Source: Rhyacichthys aspro
Taxonomy: Eukaryota; Chordata; Actinopteri; Gobiiformes; Rhyacichthyidae
Length of the DNA: 64,000 nt
Assembly: GCA_036850595.1 (NCBI GenBank)
Contig: CM072158.1
Span: 18,794,044 to 18,858,043 of the forward strand
Direction of reading: 5' to 3'
Shown: positions 48,134 to 57,827 of the stretch, in pieces
Layout: each line of letters opens with the position of its first letter
Position numbering within the stretch: position 1 is the first letter of the stretch
Translations under genes and position numbers: made by a program
The notes under the pieces: model-generated
Databases searched by the model: none
The model's input: the letters and a program-made list of their open reading frames with translations, nothing else
Told to the model about the DNA's origin: nothing

Positions 48134-48601
48134 CAGTGGTGTCAAACTCAAACTAGTGAGGGGCCGCGAAAGTTAATAAGAATCCTTTCAGGGGCCGAAG
48201 ATATTTGAGAAGCTTTTATTAAATTCTGAATGTGAGATTTCATCTTCATTTGAGTTTTACAAAAGTTATCACACAAACAATTTCCTTCTTTTATGGAAAC
48301 TGGTTTTAGTTGGATTTGAACAGGGTTTAGTCAGATTTCAACAGGTTTTAGTCGGATTTCAACAGGTTTTTAATGGATTTCAACAGATTTTAGTCAGATT
48401 TCAACACATTTTAGAAGAATTTGGACAGGTTTTAGTCAGATTTCAACAGATCTTTGCAGCATAAACAAAATCAATCTAAAACATTCAGTGATCAAATTCA
48501 ATAAAACCTAGTGCCAAAAATATTATAAATGGATTGAAGGGCCACATAAAACATTGCAAAGGGCCGCATTTGGCCCCCGGGCCTTGAGTTTGACATGTGT
48601 G
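48134..48601. mobile_element. hAT-like non-autonomous element with perfect 8-bp target duplication
   Basis: Flanked by identical TGCTATGC at 48126-48133 and 48602-48609. The ends are inverted: CAGTGGTGTCAAACTCAA on the left and, complemented, CACATGTCAAACTCAAGGCC on the right. GGGGCCGCGAA and GGGCCGCATTTGGCCCCC lie subterminally. The 468-bp element has no transposase and contains a seven-unit 21-bp array. hAT assignment rests on the 8-bp duplication. Confidence 0.88.
48302..48448. repeat. 21-bp minisatellite inside the hAT-like element (7 units)
   Basis: Seven 21-bp units of the form GGTTTTAGTCAGATTTCAAC plus A, with substitutions. All units are exactly 21 bp. Confidence 0.93.
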
Positions 48602-48609
48602 TGCTATGC

Positions 48610-50084
48610 AGTACAACTATTTACTGTACTTAGGAATTGTGTCAAAAATACTTTGACTATCTGGCAACGAATGGAAGACTGAAGAAAGTTTTTAAGCTGT
48701 TAAAGATGGGAGTCTTGATTGTAGATTTGACAAGGCAGGATTTACTTCAGCTTTGCATTTACTATAAGACACACAAAGTGGATAGTGCACGCATAAAGTG
48801 GAGTATTGTTATTTATTATATGTTAGCACCTCAGGGAAGCATCTCACTAATGATTTTGCTCCATTGTCTCAAACCTGACACACGCTTAACCCTCTTTTCA
48901 ATACATTTGCCTGGCTCACACTTGCAACCACTACTATTTACGTCATTTCTCTAAATGCATCGAACACAACATGCCCACAGACAGCAAAAGATACTGTTTT
49001 CAAGCAAGCGTCTGTAAATGTAAGTGGATCAGACCCCTGTGTGAAACGTATCTTGATGATAGTCTCCTAGACAAGTCCAAAGTTTTCTAAAAGACTAGCT
49101 ACTACTCACTATAACTAAATTAATACATTTGAAAGCATTTTAACAAGTCTGATGATGATTTTTTTTTTTTTGTATTTTACCATAAGCCAGATCCAGATCA
49201 ATAAACCATCTGCGTTCAAATGCCGCTTGTAAAAGCCCTGGTTTGGTGTGTTCCAGGTATGAAGTCACGTTGTGGTCGTGCACCTACAGCTCTTAGTCTC
49301 AGCAGGCAATTCCCTCTGACCACAAACTACCGAAGTGGATGTAGGTCCCATAAGTGCCGATCAGAATGGCTAAAACAGCTGTCCGTCAGAGTCCCCTGCC
49401 AGTTTATTGGAGGGCTTGTGGTTTCCTGTGTTTCATCATTCAGCTCCATTCAGCCACAATCTGCAAAATCTGAACAACTTCCTGAGCACGACGAAAATCC
49501 TTGGCTCCTTTCGGTTCTTTCCACTGTCGCACTCAGGAGTCAGAGCATCATATTATCATACACATTTAACCAGAACAGAGCGAATGAACTTGAAAAAAAG
49601 CCCTGGAAATTGTTTAGTGATTCATCTGAATTTTACCAAAAATGTAAAACAAACATGTAGCTATTGCAGATTCTTCCAGATGTCTAATTGTAATGTTTTC
49701 AAGATGAGCCAAATCCCGGAAATTTTGAGTGTATGCAGTATTTGTGAGAAATGCAATTAAGTCATATTTACGGTAAGGCTTTTGCTAAAATGTGACACAA
49801 ACTGAAACTGAACAGATTAAAATGACCAGAAACAGCTTGAGTCATCCACTGCATTAGGCAGAAGATCTCGGAAACGAATGCAGTTGTAAAAATATCAGAG
49901 AGAAAGTCAATGAGCGATATATTTCTTGCTGCCAATTTCTACAAAGTCGCTCCTAAATGTGCAAAAAGTTAGGTTGTGCATACATGTTTAAAAATTTGAA
50001 AGAAAAACTACATTATATTACATGAACAAGTAAACGTACTGAGCGATTAAGGCTTGTTAATATTATACAAATAATACACCACTA
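48610..50084. other. AT-rich noncoding DNA
   Basis: Open frame of 146 codons at 49220-49660 has no recognisable domain or splice support; not called. Confidence 0.4.
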
Positions 50085-50325
50085 TACTCAGCTTGCACGT
50101 AAGCTAAGAACTTTAAGTAGCACCACAGAACTGTTAGCCAAAAGACATTTATTCTCACAATCATTTTGAGATTGGTAGAATCTGAATGACACAGTTCCCT
50201 CAGCTTCACAGAGACTTCTAGAAACCTTCCCGTCACTGGGATGTGATCTCATGGAAAACAGTGACTGCAGTACTCATATAGAGGGTGTAGAAATGGGCCA
50301 ATACACTGGACCCTAGCAGAGTTGA
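50085..50325 (+). repeat. Dispersed repeat (family also at 35.6 and 55.0 kb)
   Basis: Contains TTTAAGTAGCACCACAGAAC with GTTAGCCAAAAG, and, about 185 bp further on, ACACTGGACCCTAGCAGAG. The same two blocks occur in the same order at 55.03 and 55.12 kb. Confidence 0.6.
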
Positions 50326-50398
50326 ATTTGTACATTTTTTAATAATTTACTTGAAAAAAACATCCAGAAAATGATGCCATTGTTGTAACAACACAGGG

Positions 50399-50713
50399 AG
50401 CAGGGATGTCCAAATGCAGCCCGCAGAGCAATTTTTTGTGGCCCTCAGGCTCAAATTTTCATTTTTCTGCATGTGACTCTACATAATCCAACTAAAAGAA
50501 AGCATTAATCGTGTAACAAGATAAAATTCCACTTTTCTCTGTGGTTATAATATAGAGGGACACTAAAAAACCTGCTAGAACAAGTGTCCAGAAAATAGAT
50601 ACAACCGAAGGAGACTTTGGTGAAGCCAAATCGGTCACCTCAGCGAGTGGCCCTCGGTATTCATTTTTGATTATTATGTGGCCCTTAGTGAAAAAAGTTT
50701 GGACACCCCTGCT
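50399..50713. mobile_element. hAT-like non-autonomous element, diverged
   Basis: Ends are inverted: AGCAGGGATGTCCAAA and, complemented, AGCAGGGGTGTCCAAA, with GCAGCCC/TGTGGCCCTCAGG and TATGTGGCCCTTAG near each end. No transposase. I could not show a clean 8-bp target duplication. Confidence 0.65.
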
Positions 50714-50719
50714 GTAGAG

Positions 50720-52373
50720 GGATCTGCGCCCTCTGCAATAACCTCTAAAGTTATGCAGAGCTGTTTCTTCTGCAATACATTAGGCCACTGAATAAAAGTC
50801 ATTTAATTAGAGATTATCAGAGATTGAATTCACAATCTAGTAGTTTAGCAGTTCCATTTCATTAAGGTAGAATTTATTACTTAAGAAAAAAAACATTGAA
50901 AATGCTTTACCCTTTATATTTTAGTGACTAAATCTATTGTAGATAAAGTATTATTAAGTGCTATTTAGTCGGCTAAAACTAATAAGGTTTATATGGCTAA
51001 GTTATGACTAAAACTAAATTAAAATTTGCAGTTAAAGCGATTTCTCCTTTAAAAAAGTTAAACATAAAGCCAGTTGCTAATGTTCTCTTCTACATATGTA
51101 GTCATTAGATTTTTGATTTGCCAAAACAAATTGTTTGCTATTTTTGTTGGCTAATGCTAATTCTTCCATTGAAAATATATACTGGTCATTTTAACCTACG
51201 GCACCTGGATGCAGCTTACACGCTCTACGGAAAAGTAACCATGCTTATGAATGATACTGGATAAAATTGATTGCAAATGCTAACTTTCAAGACCGACCAA
51301 GAACAGACAATATTTTGCGTTGCGTTTAATCTCTACATTTCTCTTGGTGCTCTTCAGTTTATCATTGATCTGTCTGCTGTGGTTCCTTCTTGGTAGCGAT
51401 CTCGGTTTATCCTCCGAGAGCCTGACTCGAGTTTCCAGATGGGACACAAAGCCTACATGAATTAACATCTCCCTGGGATTTCCCTTTCATTTTCCCCACA
51501 CAGACAACCGTGCCGTGTCTCGCATTTATCAGACACTGTCAGGCCGTAATGAAACACATGCACAGAGGAAAACACTGACACCGAAGTCGGCTCCGGCATA
51601 CGCCCGCAGAGCCAGTCACGTCACTCACCAGCTGCTTCTACTTTCATGGACACAGTGGAGAAATTAGAACGCACACGGACAATAAGATCTTCTCATCAAA
51701 AACATATAGAGACCAAAACTCAGGAGGAGACATCATTTGTTGTTTGTTTTATTTATTTAAAGTAAAAAGCATGTTAATTTATGTCAAACAGTTTTCCATA
51801 AAGCCCCTGTCACAATGTGCAACTCTTAAAGGCTGCAACTGATAATTTAGGGATTAAAATGCCAAGTCTGTAGAAGGCTATGGTAAACAGTGGACAGCAT
51901 CAGCAATGGTGAATTTGAAAGAAAAAAAATGGAGTAATAGAGTCTGGACGTTGAAAAAATGGGTTCTATTGTTGCAAAGAGTGCTTGAAGTAAGAATGTA
52001 GTTTGTTTTTTATGTTTGTTTACATCTAGCTTAACACTATGGAAGTATATTAGGCCTATACATTGTAGGTTTTCACAGGATTCTCAACAACTGCATGTCT
52101 GCGTGTGCTGCTAGAAATTAAAAAAAAAGTCTGTGGCCTGGGGAGATTGGGTTTGGTTAGCAGTACTTTGTATACTTCAGTTCCAAATTTTGCATTTATT
52201 AGTATTTCATGTTTTAGTCTTGACGTTCTTAGATGGAAAGTAAGCAACTTTTTATGCTTTGGAAAAGAACTGTTTAATTCCCGAACAGCATAAGAAATGG
52301 GGAAAAATATTAGCAATTCAACCACATAATGTTTAATGAGGTGGAGATGATTACTGCGCTGAAGTTTACGATA
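50720..52373. other. AT-rich noncoding DNA
   Basis: No gene recognised. The overlapping frames at 52056-52325 have no domain. Confidence 0.45.
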
Positions 52374-52381
52374 TGCTCTAA

Positions 52382-52813
52382 ACCACGGTTGGGCAATTAT
52401 TTTTAAACACTAAAGTTAAGTCTAGTCACCTGCAGAAACACTGATGATAACAAGGCCTGAACCAAGAAATCAGAATTTATCCTCAACAACGTTTACCAGC
52501 CACATGATACACTTTTAACAATAACAGTCTATTCCAGCTTCCCTTCAACACACAAAAAGACCTGCCTAACCTCAACTGACAGAACATGCAATTTATGAAC
52601 AGAGTGAAAGGATGAGTGAGTGTTATATTATTACTGACACTAATTGGCAAAGAGTCTTCCAGTGCCTTCAAAATAAAAGTGTCATGTTTGTATTATGTAC
52701 TGTACATGGTCTACACTCTTGGATTAATTCCTTTTCTGACACAAACCTCCTGAGGGCTGGACAGGGGTGGGTCGAGGGCCTGATGTGGCCCCGGGCTTTA
52801 AAATGCCCAGGTC
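52382..52813. mobile_element. hAT-like element, decayed, with 8-bp target duplication
   Basis: TGCTCTAA flanks it on both sides (52374-52381 and 52814-52821). Ends are inverted and diverged: ACCACGGTTGGGCAATTATT on the left and, complemented, GACCTGGGCATTTTAAAG on the right; GTGGCCCCGGGC lies near the right end. No coding capacity. Confidence 0.65.
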
Positions 52814-52821
52814 TGCTCTAA

Positions 52822-53372
52822 ACTTAAGTTTGGTAAGCAGGAGAGGTTGTGTTATGAAGCTCCCTGGCCATCAACATGGACTTTGGACATATGTTTCGTT
52901 GATGTCTTTATGGATATGGTAGTTATATAAAGATCATTTTGTTGTTAAATAAAAAGCTTTAATTTTGAAAGTGTTCCTCTGTCCCTGATCGTACCAGTAA
53001 CTTCTTTGCATGCACAATGTGACAAGGGATAAAAGGCGAATTAAAATTGATCTGCACTGAATCTTCCACAGTGTAATCAATCTACTCCATTCATCAGGTT
53101 TCTTCCAAAACAACTTATTCTCACTTTTAGACTTTTTAAGTAAAAAGTAAGCTTTTACTGCATTTAACGTCCAAAACAAGACACAGTTTTTCCCAAAAAT
53201 TTGATAACAACCAGTTCATTGAAAAATATGTCATATGAGCTTTGATCTTTCTGATGCTATTGTAGATTGGTATCTTATCATTCCATCAACTGATGTGAAT
53301 GTAGTCTGTATCCCGCAGTTCAAGACCTTTGAGTACTGTTCTGTTTAGTTGCAAACAAAATAGTCGGGGGGG
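52822..53372 (-). other. meox2: meox2 3' flank / probable 3' UTR
   Basis: Directly downstream of the meox2 stop codon. The 81-codon minus-strand open frame at 52934-53179 has no recognised domain. A candidate ATTAAA poly(A) signal (minus) lies at 52963-52958. Real 3' UTR length cannot be read from the sequence. Confidence 0.4.
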
Positions 53373-53705
53373 TCATAGAGGTGCCTGCTCCGAACTGCGC
53401 TCGCTGTCATGGCTGTCCTCATCGTGCACAGGTCTAGGGGAGCCGTGCACAGGTCTAGGTGAGCCGTGCACAGGTCTAGGTGAGCCGTGCACAGGTCTAG
53501 GGGAGCCGTGCACAGGTCTAGGTGAGCGTTGCACAGGTCTGGGTGAGCCGGCAGGAGGCTGCAGTCCCACTAGGCCTGAAAACTCAGACGGCAGTAGTGT
53601 CCCCTTCTTCACATGGTTCAGTTCTTTCTCACGCGCTGCTGGTCCTTGCTGACCTCCTTTAACACGCTTCCACTTCATCCTGCGGTTCTGGAACCAGACT
53701 TTTAC
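53373..53705 (-). CDS. meox2: meox2 exon 3 (homeodomain helix 3 and C-terminus, with 7-residue repeats)
   Basis: Last coding exon, 110 codons plus a TGA stop at 53375-53373, after a CCCCTCAG acceptor. It starts with VKVWFQNRRMKWKR, the DNA-recognition helix with Trp48, Gln50 and Asn51, and then the MEOX2-type KGGQQG-AAREKEL and KKGTLLPSE segments. Residues 256-297 of the protein are six tandem copies of a 7-residue unit (G/R-S-P-R-P-V-H/Q). The conserved acidic end DEDSHDSERSSE follows directly. In human MEOX2 the same interval is a short non-repetitive linker, so the repeat is a lineage-specific replacement or expansion. The frame is intact throughout, so I read this as functional. No AATAAA occurs soon after the stop; the first candidate poly(A) signal is a variant ATTAAA (minus strand) at 52963-52958, about 410 bp downstream, and this is weak evidence. 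Confidence 0.95.
   Translation of the reverse strand, partial: VKVWFQNRRMKWKRVKGGQQGPAAREKELNHVKKGTLLPSEFSGLVGLQPPAGSPRPVQRSPRPVHGSPRPVHGSPRPVHGSPRPVHGSPRPVHDEDSHDSERSSEQAPL
53424..53549 (-). repeat. 21-bp coding minisatellite in meox2 exon 3 (6 units)
   Basis: Six head-to-tail 21-bp units lie in frame within the exon. The four C-terminal-most units encode exactly the same seven residues and differ from each other only at a synonymous third position of the Pro-preceding Ser codon (TCC or TCA). The first two units carry Gln/Arg variants. Near identity with synonymous-only change suggests recent expansion while the protein sequence is tolerated or maintained. Confidence 0.95.
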
Positions 53706-53761
53706 CTGAGGGGAACACACAGAACCACAATTACACTTGTTACCTGAAATTCTGCATAGTC

Positions 53762-54384
53762 TTAAAGGAAACTCCAACTTGTAGGACTAATTGACCTTGT
53801 GTAATAAACATTTGCTTCAGCTAAAAAAACGTGTTCTCAAACATACTTTAGACTGTTTAGTTTTTCTCAATTTTGAAAAATTAATTTCCTTCGTACGCCG
53901 CCATTGTTGTTGACATTGCAATGCATTCTGGGTAATAATGTGTAACGGCAGTCGCGATCTTATTCCCCTATAGTAATCCTGTAGCAGTGGACTTCAGTGG
54001 ACTCGTCTGCAGGCTTTAGCCCATTCATATCTCTTCTTTTGATCACTTTGGAAGCAGTAAAGACTTATGTCACTGTTCTTGTTGCCCTTCGATTGAAAAC
54101 TGCAACCAAAAGCAACGCAGTGCGGCATTGTTTCCACCGTTGAAGACTATCTAAGAGAAAAAGTTGCCTGAAACAATGTAACTTTACCTTGACGTTTGTC
54201 TCAGCTGCGGCCGAATGACGTCAAAGTCCCAGAATGCATTGCGCAGGTAAAAAAATGGCGACTTCCATAGTCAGAAACATATACGATTTTTAAAGTAATT
54301 GGGAGTTTTCAATGAATTTGAGTAGAATAGGACAATAAGAACATATTAAGCCCAAAAACTGCAAATAGTCAGGGTTCCTTTTAA
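53762..54384. mobile_element. Foldback non-autonomous DNA element with TTAA ends, in meox2 intron 2
   Basis: Both ends are TTAA followed by AGGAA-type terminal sequence in inverted orientation (TTAAAGGAAACTCC on the left, the reverse complement TTAAAAGGAACCCT on the right). Inside, a perfect 15-bp inverted repeat (GCAATGCATTCTGGG at 53918-53932, its complement at 54228-54242) is flanked on its outer side by matching CGCCATT-rich sequence on both arms. TTAA at both ends suggests piggyBac-type mobilisation, but no transposase is present. It starts 57 bp from the exon 3 acceptor. Confidence 0.65.
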
Positions 54385-54954
54385 TTACTTTTAAATGGCT
54401 TAAGCTAGATTTGGAAGATTGATACAGTTTTTTGTTTTGTTTTGGGTTTTTTGTTTAATGATCCTTGTTTTAAAATTTCAATTGACCTTATTAGCATAGG
54501 TTAGCTAATATGGTGATATATTTTCACAAGATTCAGATGTGCAGTTTAGTAAAAGTAGTAAAAAATTGGGCTGGGATAATTAAAAGGAGGAACAGGTTTT
54601 GTTTCAAAGCAGATTTAAGTATTCTGTAAGGTTCTAAATTACACAGTTCACTTAAATTGACATTTCAAATAGTCAAAGTTCTGAACCACAAAGTGAATGT
54701 ATTGGTCATCATTTTTGCATTCATAGACTGTCTGTCATAGTGACTCAGTTTTGAAGTACAAAAGTTAAAGTATGCAACGTTAAATGATTCAAAATGAAGT
54801 TAATTACCTTCTGTTAAACTGAAGATTCATTGTGTTTATTAAAAGTTGACAAATTGTGCGATTAATGGTGCTTAATTACAGCCAGATTTGCAATAACATT
54901 TTTTTTATTGATTCACAGTAAAAATGCTTGTATATTTGACCATTTGTAATGTAC

Positions 54955-55325
54955 ACAATTTGGAAAATGGCTGAAGATGGGTGAGTATGTGTAACCCCCA
55001 TATAGCTAATGTCGCTAACAAATTCTTAAAGTAGTACCGCATAACTTTAAGCCCAAAAATACATAAGCAAGACAAGCCCTTTACCACAATAAGCAAATAA
55101 TAAAGAAAATAGGGCAACACACTGGACCCTAGCAGAGCCACGTCTTTACAAAGAGCACGTTCACAGACAGAACTCATTATAGGACTATTCAAATTGTCAA
55201 CTTGTGCAAATAACTCTAGACCGAGCTTGACCAAGTCCGCAGACCTGTCAATGTAAAGGTGCTTTATAGCCCAAGAACTAAAAATTATGCATATTTTTAT
55301 TTTCAGAACTAACAATATTTAGCTC
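54955..55325 (+). repeat. Dispersed repeat in meox2 intron 2 (family also at 35.6 and 50.1 kb)
   Basis: Contains CTTAAAGTAGTACCGCATAA-CTTTAAGCCCAAAAATA and then ACACTGGACCCTAGCAGAG. Same order as at 50.1 kb. A 136-codon minus-strand frame falls inside it and is probably fortuitous. Confidence 0.55.
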
Positions 55326-57156
55326 CAACAGCCCAGGATAATGAGTAGTGCTTTCCTCGGCGATACCTCAGTGTTTCCTGGTTGTAAAAGTAGTGAGCGG
55401 TGGCAGTGATTACATAATAACTGCTGCTGTCAGTATGAGACTGTATTTCCACAGACAGATATGGGCTGACACATGAGCCGCACAACTCTTCTGACTGAAT
55501 CTGGTTTCCCTGACTCCACAGTTTATTTAGTATGAGGGTCTCACAGTTTCATTATATCTTACCATCACTAGTATACTGCACTTTGCCTGACAGATATATG
55601 TGTGTTACCTCTGTTCACCCCTGGAGCGACCCAGATAAGGATTATTATATATATATATTTAACATTTTCTGTTTTTGTCCTAGGTCTTTCTTATAGAGGA
55701 ACCCAACACAACTTAACACATATTATGGGTAATATGGCGTATCATATTGCCTATCTATTACTAGACTCCTTTCCCAACTGATGCTAACATTTTTCAGGAC
55801 AGTTTCAATTCAGTATGGTTGTCAAATATGATCATATAAACTGGCGGCTTTGGCGGTTTTAATGCATTTCTGTTCCATTAAAATAAAACCCCAAAAAGAA
55901 AAGCATTTATTTAAACTTCTCATCCCACCCTCTCCATGATTTCCTTCTTTGTAATTATAGTTTCTTCATTTCTTGAGATAACAGCATGCTTTTCACTTTA
56001 AAGCTACTGTTTCACTTCAAAATTATAATTGTGTCCAAAAAACGGAGTGCTTCTCCTGCAAAAGTGCTCAGTTTGTGGCAAATGGGTGTAATAAAACGTT
56101 AACATCACTGGGTTCTATGAAACTTAAAATGTGATTAGATGTTTTTTTAAAGTGAATGAACATGGTTTTGACTACATTTTACATTATGCAAACTCTTAGA
56201 CTCTCAGTTGTGCAGACGATTTACATTCTCACAGTGTGAAACTCAACTGAACCGAGAGACACTATCGTAAACAGAATGAGAAGCATAAGCTGAGAGATTC
56301 TCACGCAGATTTATTGGACTGTTGTGAGGGGAGTGAGGAGACTCTTTAACAGGAAGAGCTAAATCCTGGGTGAGCAGTCCTGGCTGAGGCCTGAGCCAAA
56401 AGACTAAGTTTAGCTTGCAGCAGTGTGCTCTGGGCTCTCAGGACTGAGAAGACTGGAGCTGCTGTTGGACTCAAGCACAGTTTGAATTGTTTCACTAGTG
56501 CTCACATACATGTCTGGATAATAACAAGACACTGACAAGATTCCCATTCGTCCCCAAACAAACCATTTGTATAATTTATAACTTCACTTAAACTCTTAAA
56601 TGCTGTGCTGTGTTGTCAGATGAATTTATTAGTAGTCTTTCTGTCACATTAGTTAACCATATTAAAACCCTGAGAGTATAAATTGTGTCCTCATTTGACT
56701 TGCAGTTTGTCTTGGAAACAAATTTGTTATTGCTACAAACCATCAGTGGAAAAATGGAGCGCTCTTTTAGCAAAAGTATGAAAATTTATGTTTTATGGGT
56801 CGTAATATTTTTGGATGTAATACAGTGGCTTACAACTAAGCCTCACAAATATTTTAATACTAAGTCTGTGACATTTGATACATTCTAAAGCAGGGGTCCT
56901 CAACATGTCCTGCAGTTGCAGACTTAGTATTTGTGAAGTCCTAATGTTCTGGGTTTTATTTTAGGTTTCCTAGAGTCTTGTATAGCCCTCATTTAACCCT
57001 TGATTTAATACTGGTCAAGCCCTTACTTAGTTCTGGTTTGGTCCTAAATGTACACTTTACTGAAAAAGACTGAAATAAGTTAGCAGCCAAAACCGATATG
57101 GGCTAAGTATCTTACTAAAGTAGTCGTTTAGTTGCACTTTTTGTGTTGTTGGAATT

Positions 57157-57827
57157 TTATACCTCCCACCTGAACCTTAATTAATCCCACTGAATCTCAG
57201 CTAGACCTCAATAAATGCCATCTGAACCTTCATAAATCCATCTTGACTTTATACATCCATCTAGACCTTCTTAAAACAACCAAGACCTTAATAAATCCCA
57301 CCAGGACCTTTATAAATCCCACCAGGACCTTTATAAATCCCACCAGGACCGTTATAAATCCCTCCAGGACCTTTATAAATCCCACCAGGACCATTATAAA
57401 TCCCACCAGGACTGTTATAAATCCCACTTAGACTTTAGTAAATGCAAACTAAACCATTACAAATCACACTTGGACTTTTATAAAACCCACCTGGACCTTT
57501 TATAAATCCCACCCGGATCTTTGTAAATCCACCTGGATCTTCTTAAATCCACCTGGACTTTTATAAACACCACCTGGACCTTCATATATCCACCCAGACC
57601 TCTATAAGACCACATGGGCTTTTATAAATCCCAACAGGACCTGTTTAAATCCCACCCAAATCTTTGTAAATCTGCCTGAACCTTTATAAATCCAACTGGA
57701 ATTTTGTAAATCCAAACCATACCTTAGCAAATACCAACTGGACATGAATAAATTCCACGTGGATCATAATAAATCCCACCTAAATCTTCATTAATCCACC
57801 ATGTCCATGTGGACCTTTATAAATTGG
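57157..57827. repeat. 21-bp minisatellite, about 32 units (meox2 intron 2)
   Basis: Tandem units of the form TTTATAAATCCCACCAGGACC repeat with a 21-bp period. The core (about 57282-57425) is nearly perfect and the flanks are progressively diverged. Because the period is a multiple of three, short open frames on both strands read as 7-residue repeats, but these are an artefact of the array. The noncoding location within a spliced intron argues against translation. Confidence 0.93.

Noticed and set aside
49220..49660. 146-codon plus-strand open frame
   Set aside because: No domain, an overlapping second frame of similar length, and no splice or promoter support.
54905..55315. 136-codon minus-strand open frame within meox2 intron 2
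   Set aside because: It lies inside a dispersed repeat that has other copies without this frame.
57230..57431. Open frames on both strands with 7-residue repeats
   Set aside because: Direct consequence of a 21-bp noncoding minisatellite in an intron; no evidence of translation.
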